DNA of 64,000 nucleotides from Clostridium sp. Cult3 (GCF_021655115.1 NZ_PPXY01000009.1:1-64000), one strand, 5' to 3'; positions 18,723 to 26,523 are shown, counted from the first letter of the stretch. The notes: a model not told the origin generated them from the letters alone. Numbers and translations are program-made.

Positions 18723-19995
18723 TTGATATAATATAGGATTTTTTTATATTTTTAAATACATATTCACCATGTTCTGCTATTAAAAATTCCTTAAGGAATT
18801 CTTTCAAGATTACCTTTTCCTCTTGAACATCTATATGGAATCTATCCATGAAAAAAGTTAATGCTTCATCAAAACTTAAGAAGTACTGAGAAAATTCGTA
18901 TTCAATCTCCTTATAGTCATAAATGTATTCTAAATAATCTAACATTCTTAATGTATCAGCTAATGTACCCTTATGGGTTCTCTGTTTATGGATAGGTCTA
19001 TCCAACCTTTTATATAGAATATCTCTTTTAAAATTTTCATCTTGATTCTCGAAAGAAGATATAATGAAACAATATTCATTGGTCAAATCCTTCATCTTTG
19101 CAATGCCTTCTATGGTTTTGGTACTGCCACCGCTAAATGCGGATATGGATATATCATGTCTATTGGTTTTTGCCCTATGGAAAGGGGAAATAATACAGTT
19201 TAGATTTTCTAACCCGTACTCTTGAGTTTTATCTACTAGAGAATGGATCATATGAAAAGAAGAATCTATAGCTGTTACATGAGCTCCTTCTTTCAATAAA
19301 GGTATGGCAAAAGCTCCTGTACCTGCCCCTATATCCAATGTTTTTTTACCCGCTAGGCTTCCTGTATACTTTTTTATTTCTTTTAAAAAGGCATAAGGGT
19401 AAGCGTTCTTTGGATGTTCCAAAGCATCATTATACCAATCTATTCTATCTTTGCTCCAGCTAAAGCTAGTAGTTTTTTTAAAAGGTACACCAAAGTCTTT
19501 AAGCATATCTATTATTTCCTGGTAAATATAATTCCTATTTTTCTCAGTAATCTCTATGACTAAAACATCATCCCTAGCTCTAATACTATTTAAAAAATGA
19601 CAATCATAATCTTTTAAAACCCCTAATATTATTTTGTTGCTATCTAGTAGTTCAAATACCTTTGAAGTAAAGGGGTCTATATCCTGTTCCATGAAGCCTA
19701 ACTCATCCATCACTATTAAATCCCTATTTTTCAAGCTTTTATCTAGAGTAGATGTAATGCCATATTTGAAATTATCTATAAATATCTCTTTTGAGAAGGT
19801 TCGTCTATCTACTTTGGCAATAGGATATTTTTCTATATAGTTGTATAGTGATCTTATGGTAAAGGTTTTTATGTGTTCTTCAATCCTCTTTTCTGTAATA
19901 TACCCTCCTATGGAAAGATCAATTTCTTCAAGTATCTTCTTTAAAAGAGTAGATTTTCCTACACCAATTTTTCCTGTTAAGAAAAGATTATTCAT
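18706..19995 (-). CDS. Fusion of THEP1-like NTPase and class I SAM methyltransferase
   Basis: A 429-residue two-domain protein. Residues 1 to about 170 form a small P-loop NTPase of the nucleoside-triphosphatase (THEP1, NTPase_1) type: Walker A GKIGVGKST (8-16), GGYIT, and Walker B LIVMDELG with Asp97-Glu98. Residues about 185-429 form a Rossmann methyltransferase: motif I DIGAGTG (221-227), with VTAIDSS as the acidic end of strand 2. The two frames are joined without a break, so this is a true fusion. I do not recognise a named member; the methyl acceptor is unknown, and the NTPase part may gate or power the transferase. ATG start, monocistronic, antisense to its neighbours. Confidence 0.8.
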   Translation of the reverse strand: MNNLFLTGKIGVGKSTLLKKILEEIDLSIGGYITEKRIEEHIKTFTIRSLYNYIEKYPIAKVDRRTFSKEIFIDNFKYGITSTLDKSLKNRDLIVMDELGFMEQDIDPFTSKVFELLDSNKIILGVLKDYDCHFLNSIRARDDVLVIEITEKNRNYIYQEIIDMLKDFGVPFKKTTSFSWSKDRIDWYNDALEHPKNAYPYAFLKEIKKYTGSLAGKKTLDIGAGTGAFAIPLLKEGAHVTAIDSSFHMIHSLVDKTQEYGLENLNCIISPFHRAKTNRHDISISAFSGGSTKTIEGIAKMKDLTNEYCFIISSFENQDENFKRDILYKRLDRPIHKQRTHKGTLADTLRMLDYLEYIYDYKEIEYEFSQYFLSFDEALTFFMDRFHIDVQEEKVILKEFLKEFLIAEHGEYVFKNIKKSYIISIESKF

Positions 19996-20010
19996 ATTTT
20001 ACCACCCTTC

Positions 20011-20041
20011 TGGGACAGCAGGGACTGTTTTCCCTGTCCCA
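20011..20041. repeat. G/C-rich inverted repeat
   Basis: TGGGACAG (20011-20018) and CTGTCCCA (20034-20041) are perfect arms, with an alternative internal CAGGGA/TCCCTG pairing. It is GC-rich against an AT-rich background and looks like a dispersed palindromic or IS-derived scrap. The remainder of 19996-20274 shows only an AT-rich promoter region. Confidence 0.45.
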
Positions 20042-20274
20042 AAATTTAAATATTATAGTATATTTCTTTTATATCATATTCTATTCAAAAAATCACCTCC
20101 CCATAAGGAATAGCCTGCTTAAAATCCCCTAGATTGTAAATAACGTTTTGAAAGTAATCAATATCACACAAGGATGAAAGCTAATAATGGTAAGAAAATG
20201 AATTAAATGTTATAATTGTATGTAGTAAATTTTTAATTGCTATAGAAGGAAATATAGGAAAAGAGGCGATAAAT

Positions 20275-21030
20275 ATGCAAATAGTAAAATGCATATCAAC
20301 CATAGAAGAATTTTCACCAGTGGAATTTGAAACCTTAAATATAGGTGTAGAGATACAGGAGTTTGTTGAACCAAATTTAAAAGATGATGAAATAGAAAAT
20401 TTAGTATATGAATACGAAAAGCTACTAAAAAATTTTTCCCATACAAAATCTTTACATGGACCCTTTTTAGATCTAAAGCCAGCTAGTCCAGATAGGGATA
20501 TTAGAAATATAAGTTACAAAAAATATCTTAGAACTTTAGAAATAGCTAGGGAATTAGATATGGATTATGTAATATTTCATAGTCAAATAAATCCATGGCT
20601 TAATGAACCCTATATTAAATCTTTAAATAATAATCAAAACAAGGATTTTTGGCATCATATATTAGAAGATATAAAAGGATTTAAAGGGCAGATCGTACTG
20701 GAAAATATATTTGAGGACGATCCGTTGATTTTAAAAGAACTTATAGAAACTATAGATTTTCCCAATATAAGGGTTTGTTTAGACATAGGCCATGCTAAGC
20801 TTAGAACCAGTAAGCCTTTAGAAAAATGGGTAAAAGAATTAGGTCAATATGTAGAATATGTTCATCTTCACTGGAACGAAGGATTATATGATGAGCATGT
20901 AAGACCAGAGGATGAGGATATTAGCTATGTTAAAGAATTGTTATCAAAATACAATACAAATCCTATAGTAGCATTGGAATATAAGGTAAATGATCTCAAA
21001 AGAGAAACTCAACGAATAAACAGATTATAA
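20275..21030 (+). CDS. Xylose isomerase-like TIM-barrel protein
   Basis: A 251-residue protein of the AP endonuclease 2/sugar phosphate isomerase-epimerase fold. The barrel-strand ends carry the usual metal and substrate residues: SLHGPF, YVIFHSQINPW, IVLENIFEDDP, VCLDIGHAKL and YVHLHWNEGLYDEH. These HxE-E-D-H positions fit a single divalent metal site. The superfamily includes endonuclease IV, sugar isomerases and inosose dehydratases; at 251 residues and without endonuclease IV hallmarks, a sugar-like substrate is more likely. ATG start after AGAGGCGAT. Monocistronic; neighbours give no pathway clue. Confidence 0.75.
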   Translation: MQIVKCISTIEEFSPVEFETLNIGVEIQEFVEPNLKDDEIENLVYEYEKLLKNFSHTKSLHGPFLDLKPASPDRDIRNISYKKYLRTLEIARELDMDYVIFHSQINPWLNEPYIKSLNNNQNKDFWHHILEDIKGFKGQIVLENIFEDDPLILKELIETIDFPNIRVCLDIGHAKLRTSKPLEKWVKELGQYVEYVHLHWNEGLYDEHVRPEDEDISYVKELLSKYNTNPIVALEYKVNDLKRETQRINRL

Positions 21031-21175
21031 TAATTTTTCGGGGAATTAGTATAGTGGAATGAAAGATTTTTATTGTAAGGTTTATAACTATGACGAATAA
21101 TTTTGACTATTTTTTACTATTATAAATTTGTTTTATGATATAATATTAATATCATAGAGGATTGGGGGTATTAGA

Positions 21176-21517
21176 ATGACCAATGAAGAATTCCAAAAAA
21201 TAGTATTAGAAGAAATTAAGGCATTAAGGAAAGACGTCATAGAATTAAAGGAAGGGCAATCGGAATTAGAGCAGGGGCAATCGAAATTAGAGCAGGGGCA
21301 ATCGAAATTAGAGCAAGGGCAATCGAAATTAGAGCAGGGACAAGAAGAGATAAGGAAGGATCTAAAGGCTGTAATCGAACAGACCGCTGATTTGACTGAA
21401 TTTAGACAAGAAGTTAATGAAAAATTAGATACATTGATTGAAGAAAATGATATAATTAAAGAAATAAATGGTAGACATGAAGTAGATATTAGAAGGTTGA
21501 AAAGAAGAATAATATAA
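21176..21517 (+). CDS. Heptad-repeat coiled-coil protein, short paralogue
   Basis: A 113-residue hydrophilic protein. Residues 1-22 (MTNEEFQKIVLEEIKALRKD) form a short helix, five tandem heptads of the type K-L-E-Q-G-Q-S follow, and the tail reads DLKAVIEQTADLTEFRQEVN then a charged helix. It has no signal peptide or membrane helix. The head and tail are nearly identical to the gene at 25389, which has twelve heptads, so the two differ mainly by repeat number. Similar Clostridia proteins have no assigned function; oligomerisation is the only safe inference. A -10 TATAAT lies at 21139-21144. ATG start after GGGGG. Confidence 0.7.
   Translation: MTNEEFQKIVLEEIKALRKDVIELKEGQSELEQGQSKLEQGQSKLEQGQSKLEQGQEEIRKDLKAVIEQTADLTEFRQEVNEKLDTLIEENDIIKEINGRHEVDIRRLKRRII
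21242..21346 (+). repeat. Five tandem 21-bp coding repeats
   Basis: Units of 21 bp encode heptads (K/E)-L-E-Q-G-Q-(S/E). The inner copies are nearly identical at DNA level (AAATTAGAGCAGGGGCAATC type), implying recent slippage or unequal crossing-over. Confidence 0.8.
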
Positions 21518-21653
21518 TTAGATATTATCTAAGTAATTATACAATAGAAAGGAATACAATAATATATGTAAATTTATAAACTGTTGGCTTATATTGAAAT
21601 AATCATAATAATAATGTGTATTGTTTTTCACAATATTTTATATAACGGAAATG

Positions 21654-21684
21654 GAGATGATTGTTGTTAATCATCTCTTTTTTA
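21654..21684 (+). terminator. Rho-independent terminator
   Basis: GAGATGATT (21654-21662) and AATCATCTC (21669-21677) with a 6-nt loop and a following T run. It lies 137 nt past the short repeat gene and is its likely terminator. Confidence 0.75.
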
Positions 21685-21820
21685 CATTAAAAAACAGCAT
21701 GGACAAATATATCCCACTGCTTTTTTGGTAGTTATCTATTTCCTAACAGCCCCTTTATTAAAGCCTTTTTTACTATATAATAAAAATGTACCGACAGTAT
21801 TTACTATAGAGGTGATATTT

Positions 21821-21898
21821 TTGAAAAAAATCTTATTAATTAAGGATGATGAAAATATATCCTTTGGAATAAAGAAAAATGTTGTATTGCTTAAATAA
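21821..21898 (+). pseudogene. Response-regulator gene relic
   Basis: After GAGGTGAT, a TTG start opens 25 codons beginning MKKILLIKDDENISFGIKKN, the first strand and acidic pocket of a receiver domain, then the frame ends. The phospho-acceptor region and the DNA-binding domain are missing, so this is a deletion remnant of an OmpR-type regulator. It lies within the 520-nt gap before the intact VanR-like gene; apart from the terminator at 21654, nothing else is evident there. Confidence 0.6.
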
Positions 21899-22037
21899 TG
21901 ATATAATATTTAATGTAAACTAAAGGATATGTTATTTTTTTAGTTTCCTTTCTTATTGAATGGATTAGATAATAAGTTAAAAATAAGCAGTAGTACGCAA
22001 AATACAAAATTCTAAAAAATAAACAGAGGATGATATT

Positions 22038-22721
22038 ATGGGGAAAATTCTTATTGTAGATGATGAAAATGAAATAGCTGATTTATTAGAATTTTATCTT
22101 TGTAATGAAGGATATGAAGTAACAAAAGCAAATAATGGTAAAGATGCAATTCATATAATAAATAATAGAGATGATATAGACTTAGCTTTACTAGATGTTA
22201 TGCTTCCTGATATTGATGGCTTTACTATTTTAAAAAAAATAAGAAAAGATAGCTACATTCCTGTAATCATGGTAACTGCAAGAGTAGAGGATATTGACAA
22301 AATAAAAGGGCTTACCATTGGTGCAGATGATTATATTACAAAACCATTTAATCCACTGGAGCTAATTGCAAGAGTAAAGGCCCAACTTCGTCGAACAAAA
22401 TCCTATAATAAAACACAGGAATCTGAATCTATAGATATTAATGGATTACATATTGATTTGCCATCTCATAAAGTAAGTGTATATGAAAAAGAAATAGATA
22501 TTACCCCATTAGAATACGATATACTATTATATTTAGCTCAAAATAGAGGCAGGGTGATATCCTCCGAAGAATTGTTCACAAATATTTGGGATGAAAAGTA
22601 TTTAGGAAATAACAATACTGTTATGGCTCATATTGCTAGATTAAGAGAAAAGATGTCAGAGGATGCCAGAAAACCAAAGTTTATTAAAACTGTTTGGGGG
22701 GTAGGCTATATCATTGAGTGA
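22038..22721 (+). CDS. VanR-like OmpR-family response regulator
   Basis: A 227-residue regulator. The receiver domain shows the acidic pair Asp8-Asp9, phospho-acceptor Asp53 in ALLDVMLPD, the conserved Thr in MVTAR and Lys in YITKPF. A winged-helix OmpR effector follows, ending FIKTVWGVGYIIE. Overall pattern, and the sensor and target next to it, suggest the VanR branch, which controls cell-wall genes. It overlaps the kinase gene by 8 nt. Tandem sites like the VanR box lie before the downstream carboxypeptidase gene, which I infer is its target. No vanG/vanA ligase is present in the window, so no resistance phenotype can be claimed. Confidence 0.85.
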   Translation: MGKILIVDDENEIADLLEFYLCNEGYEVTKANNGKDAIHIINNRDDIDLALLDVMLPDIDGFTILKKIRKDSYIPVIMVTARVEDIDKIKGLTIGADDYITKPFNPLELIARVKAQLRRTKSYNKTQESESIDINGLHIDLPSHKVSVYEKEIDITPLEYDILLYLAQNRGRVISSEELFTNIWDEKYLGNNNTVMAHIARLREKMSEDARKPKFIKTVWGVGYIIE

Positions 22722-23787
22722 ACATATGAGAAATAAAATTAAGAAAAGATGCTTTATTTGGTCTATATTATATACTATAGCAATAATATTCATGTTTTTT
22801 GTATTTAAATCAGTATTGGGTACAAGGATTTATTATGGAGATGAATTTTTTTATCCATTTTATCATTGGGCCAATAACAATAAGGCTTTTGTAGTATTTT
22901 TAACTTTAACACTTGGATATTTTACTATAATTTTAATCTATTTTAAAAAGACATTAAAGCATATGGATGAGATTTTAAATGCAATGGAAGAAATATATGC
23001 GAAAGATGATGAGCCAATATTTCTTTCTAGAGATTTAGAAGAAGTAAATGAGTATATGAATAAGATCAAATTTAATTTAAGAGAAAATGAGAGAATAGCC
23101 AGGGAATCAGAAAAAAGAAAAGAAGATTTAATAGTATACTTAGCCCATGATTTAAAGACACCATTGACATCAATTTTAGGCTATTTAAATATTCTTAAAG
23201 ATGAAGATGATCTTAGTGAAAGATTTAAAAAGAAATATCTTCAGATTTGCCATGACAAGGCATTAAGGCTTGAAGAATTAATAAATGAATTTTTTGATAT
23301 TACTCGCTATAATCTTAAGGATATAGTATTAGAAAAAAGTCTAGTAGATTTTAGTTTTATGATGGAACAAATAATATATGAATTTAAACCATTATTAAAA
23401 GAGAAGAATTTAAATATAAATAGTAGTATTGAATCGGAAATCAAATTAACTATTGATCCAAATAAAATTGAGAGAGTTATAGACAATATCATAAGAAATG
23501 CAATTAATTATTCATATGAAGATAGTAATATAGATATAGTAGTAAATAAGGACAAAGAGGATTTCGTAAACATTTTTGTTGCTAACAAAGGAGCTACAAT
23601 ACCAGCTGAAAAACTAGATCATATTTTTGAAGAATTCTTTAGAATAGATCCTTCAAGAGGTAGCAAAACAGGTTCTGCAGGCCTAGGTTTGGCAATTGCA
23701 AAATCCATAGTAGTAGCTCATAATGGAGAAATTGATATAAAAAGTGAAAATGAAACAACAAAAATGCTGGTAAAGCTCCCTATGTAA
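22714..23787 (+). CDS. VanS-like sensor histidine kinase
   Basis: A 357-residue kinase with two membrane helices (about 13-32 and 59-78) enclosing a short outside loop of about 27 residues, then a HAMP-like linker and dimerisation domain with His145 in YLAHDLKTPLTSILGYL. ATP-binding boxes follow: N-box IRNAINYSYED, GLGLAIAKSIV and others. The short extracytoplasmic loop and AHDLKTPLTS motif are those of VanS sensors, which respond to glycopeptides or cell-wall damage. The start is TTG 22714 by spacing from GGGGGGTAGG; ATG 22726 is the alternative. It overlaps the regulator gene, so both are made together. Confidence 0.85.
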   Translation: MSEHMRNKIKKRCFIWSILYTIAIIFMFFVFKSVLGTRIYYGDEFFYPFYHWANNNKAFVVFLTLTLGYFTIILIYFKKTLKHMDEILNAMEEIYAKDDEPIFLSRDLEEVNEYMNKIKFNLRENERIARESEKRKEDLIVYLAHDLKTPLTSILGYLNILKDEDDLSERFKKKYLQICHDKALRLEELINEFFDITRYNLKDIVLEKSLVDFSFMMEQIIYEFKPLLKEKNLNINSSIESEIKLTIDPNKIERVIDNIIRNAINYSYEDSNIDIVVNKDKEDFVNIFVANKGATIPAEKLDHIFEEFFRIDPSRGSKTGSAGLGLAIAKSIVVAHNGEIDIKSENETTKMLVKLPM

Positions 23788-23800
23788 GATTTTAAAAAAA

Positions 23801-23822
23801 TCGTAAGAAAATCGTAAGAATT
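23801..23822 (+). promoter_or_regulatory. Tandem VanR-box-like operator
   Basis: TCGTAAGAAAA is followed immediately by TCGTAAGAATT, an 11-bp direct repeat equal to one helical turn. The first copy with its next base fits the VanR-box consensus TCGTANGAAANT as I recall it from Tn1546-type systems; the second differs by one base. It sits between the kinase gene and the carboxypeptidase gene and is a plausible activator site for the latter. Confidence 0.65.
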
Positions 23823-23841
23823 TCTCTATAAAAAACGAAAG

Positions 23842-23890
23842 AACTATGTTTTAAATCTTGATATCATATTATTAAGATTTAAACATAGTT
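23842..23890 (+). terminator. Hairpin between kinase and carboxypeptidase genes
   Basis: AACTATGTTTTAAATCTT (23842-23859) pairs with AAGATTTAAACATAGTT (23874-23890) with one bulged T, then TTTATTATTT. It could terminate the vanRS-like transcript or act as a leader hairpin if transcription starts at the upstream tandem operator. Confidence 0.55.
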
Positions 23891-23916
23891 TTTATTATTT
23901 ATGGGAGGTAAATTAA

Positions 23917-24792
23917 ATGAAGAAAAAATTTGTTAGATTTATGGTATTTGTAATTATAATAGCTGCTTTTATTATGGATAGAGGCTATTTAGGAGCACTG
24001 CATATAGATGGAATAAGTAATTATTCAAGTAAATATATCTATGTAATGAATAGAGAAAACAAAAATATAGAATATGAAAAGAATTCTAATAGTAGGACAT
24101 ATCCAGCATCCCTAACAAAGATTATGACCACAATTGTGGCTCTTGAACATATCGAGAATTTATCCGATATAGCACCAGTAGATACAGATACATATCAAAC
24201 TATGGTGGCTAAAAATTCATCTATGGCAGGCTTTTATGGCAAAGAAGCAGTAACATATAGAGATTTACTCTATGGTACCATGTTACCATCAGGAGGTGAG
24301 GCTGCCAATTCTCTTGCTATTCATGTGGCAGGAAGTATAGAGGCTTTTATTAAACTAATGAATGAAAAGGCTTTGGAGCTAGGAATGGAGAATACCCACT
24401 TTACCAATGTAGAAGGCCTGGACGATGATAAACAATATACTTCTGCACAGGATATGGCTAAATTATTGGATTATGCATTAGGAAACGGAGATTTTAGGGC
24501 AATTTTCACTAAAAAGGAATTTGTAACTACAAAAACTTTAGATCATCCAAATGGAATAAACTTAAAATCTACAGTATTATCCAAATTGGAGGGTATTCAT
24601 CAAGAGGGGTTTGAAATCATAGGTGGAAAATCAGGAACCACTTCCAAGGCTGGACAATGCTGGGCAACTCTCGGAACAAAGAATAATCAGGAATATATAT
24701 GTATAGTTATGGGTGCACCACTAAATGATATTAGCAATCCAGATATGAAACAGAGGGAAGACACTATTAAGTTATATGAGAGAATTAAATAA
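23917..24792 (+). CDS. Serine D-Ala-D-Ala carboxypeptidase (peptidase S11, DacA type)
   Basis: A 291-residue penicillin-binding protein. An N-terminal hydrophobic signal/anchor (about 7-20) leads to the S11 domain: catalytic SLTK at Ser65-Lys68, second motif SGG at 125-127 where SxN is usual, and KSG at 238-240 where KTG is usual. It lacks the C-terminal domain and amphipathic anchor of large DacA proteins, so it is probably held by the uncleaved N-terminal helix. It would trim the terminal D-Ala from peptidoglycan pentapeptides outside the cell, a role shared by VanY-type accessory enzymes. It lies downstream of the VanRS-like pair with tandem operator sites before it. Confidence 0.85.
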   Translation: MKKKFVRFMVFVIIIAAFIMDRGYLGALHIDGISNYSSKYIYVMNRENKNIEYEKNSNSRTYPASLTKIMTTIVALEHIENLSDIAPVDTDTYQTMVAKNSSMAGFYGKEAVTYRDLLYGTMLPSGGEAANSLAIHVAGSIEAFIKLMNEKALELGMENTHFTNVEGLDDDKQYTSAQDMAKLLDYALGNGDFRAIFTKKEFVTTKTLDHPNGINLKSTVLSKLEGIHQEGFEIIGGKSGTTSKAGQCWATLGTKNNQEYICIVMGAPLNDISNPDMKQREDTIKLYERIK

Positions 24793-25003
24793 TTATAGAT
24801 ATTGAAAAATTTTACAGAATAATTTAGTAGATGGAATAGTTGAGGGATTAGGCAATTATATTAAATAACAGAATTAATATATTATAGAATTTTTAATTAA
24901 GGCTATCTATCATAGCTATTAAGTGAATGATATTTATATATTAGTATTACTAAATTTGTAAAATCAAGAATTTAATATTATTAATTGAAAAACAGGGGTA
25001 GCA

Positions 25004-25312
25004 TTTAAGCCTAGAAAAATGGATCCAAATGTAAGCTTTTCTATGGAATACAAGGGAATACCTAAAGAAGAAGCTAGGGAAAAGGGAAAAAAGTATTGAA
25101 CTCCATTGGAATAGATGAGGACAAACAGTCTAGATATCCATCTAATTTATCAGGTGGAGAACAACAAAGGGCAGCCATAGGCAGAACCTTAGCCACAGGA
25201 GCAAAGGTAATCTTAGCTGATGAGCCTACAGGAAATCTAGATGATGAAAATGGCAGAAGTCTCAGTTCATGTATGGAGAATAAAGGATGGTACTATTGAA
25301 AATGTAAAATAA
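25004..25312 (+). pseudogene. Relic of a MacB/LolD-type ABC transporter ATPase
   Basis: Three frames together read as the C-terminal half of an ABC ATPase: [15 protein letters not shown] in the first, then [17 protein letters not shown] (ABC signature) and [12 protein letters not shown] (Walker B) in the second, and [13 protein letters not shown] in the third. Walker A and the N-terminal half are missing. It lies in the gap between the carboxypeptidase and the long repeat gene. I infer a former exporter partner of this locus, perhaps of the lost response regulator at 21821. The gap from 24793 to 25003 shows nothing recognisable. Confidence 0.8.
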
Positions 25313-25388
25313 AATAAATAATTGCCTGTCTATATTTATATTATGATATAATATTATAACTAGGAAATTGAAGTTGGGGGGTATTAAT

Positions 25389-25874
25389 ATGACCAATGAA
25401 GAATTTCAAAAAATAGTGTTAGAGGAACTTAAAAAATTAAATGAAAAAGTAGACAATTTGGAACAAGGCCAAGCAAAACTAGGGCAGAGCCAAGTAAAAC
25501 TGGAGCAGAGTCAAACAAAACTGGAACAAGGCCAAGCAAAACTAGAGCAGAGTCAAACAAAACTGGAACAAGGGCAAGCAAAACTAGAGCAGAGTCAAAT
25601 AAAACTGGAACAAGGCCAAGCAAAACTGGAACAGAGCCAAACAAAACTAGAACAGGGGCAAGAAAAACTAAAACAAGGGCAAGGTAATTTAGAACAAGGA
25701 CAAGAAGATATAAGAAAAGACCTAAAATCAATAATTGAACAAACTGCAGATTTAACTGAATTTAGGGAAGAGATTAATGCAAAAGTAGATAGAGTAATAG
25801 AGGAGCTAAATACAATTGAAATAGTTACATCAAAAAATTGGAATGATATAGCAAGGCTAAAGTCAATAAAATAG
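25389..25874 (+). CDS. Heptad-repeat coiled-coil protein, long paralogue
   Basis: A 161-residue hydrophilic protein. The head MTNEEFQKIVLEELKKLNEK and tail RKDLKSIIEQTADLTEFREE match the paralogue at 21176 almost residue for residue, but the middle holds twelve heptads (K-L-E-Q-G-Q-A alternating with K-L-E-Q-S-Q-T). This predicts a long parallel coiled coil. It has no signal peptide or catalytic motif. The in-frame upstream extension lacks a binding site; the ATG follows GGGGGG at normal spacing. The -10 TATAAT at 25347-25352 sits in promoter sequence closely resembling that of the paralogue. Function unknown. Confidence 0.7.
   Translation: MTNEEFQKIVLEELKKLNEKVDNLEQGQAKLGQSQVKLEQSQTKLEQGQAKLEQSQTKLEQGQAKLEQSQIKLEQGQAKLEQSQTKLEQGQEKLKQGQGNLEQGQEDIRKDLKSIIEQTADLTEFREEINAKVDRVIEELNTIEIVTSKNWNDIARLKSIK
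25455..25706 (+). repeat. Twelve tandem 21-bp coding repeats
   Basis: Twelve 21-bp units encode heptads. The middle shows a 42-bp higher-order period in which GQA and SQT heptads alternate, as expected from duplication of a two-unit block. It is a candidate length-variable locus between strains. Confidence 0.8.
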
Positions 25875-25882
25875 GTAGTTTG

Positions 25883-25914
25883 AAAAAGAACCCATATTCA
25901 GAGGGTTCTTTTTG
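25883..25914. terminator. Bidirectional terminator
   Basis: AAAAAGAACCC (25883-25893) and GGGTTCTTTTT (25903-25913) pair perfectly between the repeat gene and the convergent superoxide dismutase gene. Confidence 0.8.
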
Positions 25915-25947
25915 TGTTCTACATACTAAATATGGATTGCTTCCTAT

Positions 25948-26427
25948 TCAATAAAGCCTACATATAACTCCACAAGCCATCCTCTTCCCAGCATTTCCAG
26001 CAGGTTGTGTTCTATAATCATCAGGATTCTGATGAATTATTACCGACTTTCCAATAACATCCCTGGGTTTAAACTTATCTGTAAAAAAACTCATTCTAGC
26101 GTAACCATTATTTGAAAATATTACAGGAAAATCTCCTGCGTGGTTTCCATGGGGTTGATTTGTCGGGTTGTAATGCTCCCCAGCAGATTGAAAAGGATTC
26201 TCCGGATCTGTAATTTCACAGATTCCTATCTCATGTATATGGAATCCGAAAGGACCTATAGGTTGTTTTCCATCTTTAGCAGGTTCATATAGGGGTAATC
26301 CCCATACTTCTACATATACTTCAGTACCGCCAGGTACATCATCAAAAAATATATTACCATACAAACTAGGAGCTAGATTGCCTCCTGTGATTTTAGCAAA
26401 AGCAGTAGTTTTAGTTTCATAAGGCAT
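25948..26427 (-). CDS. Cu/Zn superoxide dismutase family protein
   Basis: A 159-residue protein with a full metal-site set. Cu ligands are His63 and His65 in GFHIH, His85 and His132 in VIIHQNPDDY. Zn ligands are the shared His85, His93, His96 and Asp99 in GEHYNPTNQPHGNHAGDF. Cys70 and Cys152 are placed for the family disulfide. It dismutates superoxide. No signal peptide is visible with the chosen ATG (26427, after GGGGGGAT), and the upstream in-frame extension has no binding site, so it seems cytoplasmic, which is unusual for this family. It is monocistronic. Confidence 0.9.
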   Translation of the reverse strand: MPYETKTTAFAKITGGNLAPSLYGNIFFDDVPGGTEVYVEVWGLPLYEPAKDGKQPIGPFGFHIHEIGICEITDPENPFQSAGEHYNPTNQPHGNHAGDFPVIFSNNGYARMSFFTDKFKPRDVIGKSVIIHQNPDDYRTQPAGNAGKRMACGVICRLY

Positions 26428-26523
26428 AGATTTATCCCCCCTCAAATACATATTATGCAAAAAGGGAAAAAAGGTGTAAAATATTTATAGATAATATGTT
26501 AAAATTTATATAGAGGTGATAGT

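Noticed and set aside
22038-24792. Glycopeptide resistance operon
   Set aside because: No ligase, dehydrogenase, racemase or VanX-type dipeptidase is present, so only a VanRS-like regulated carboxypeptidase can be claimed.
25090-25096. In-frame TGA in the ABC ATPase region as selenocysteine
   Set aside because: The residue position is not catalytic, other frameshifts are present and Walker A is missing, so decay is the simpler explanation.
21242-25706. CRISPR array
   Set aside because: The repeats are 21-bp in-phase coding units without spacers and encode coiled-coil heptads.
25429-25731. Minus-strand frame of 100 codons
   Set aside because: It is the antisense shadow of the heptad repeats, giving an artificial Leu/Val repeat.
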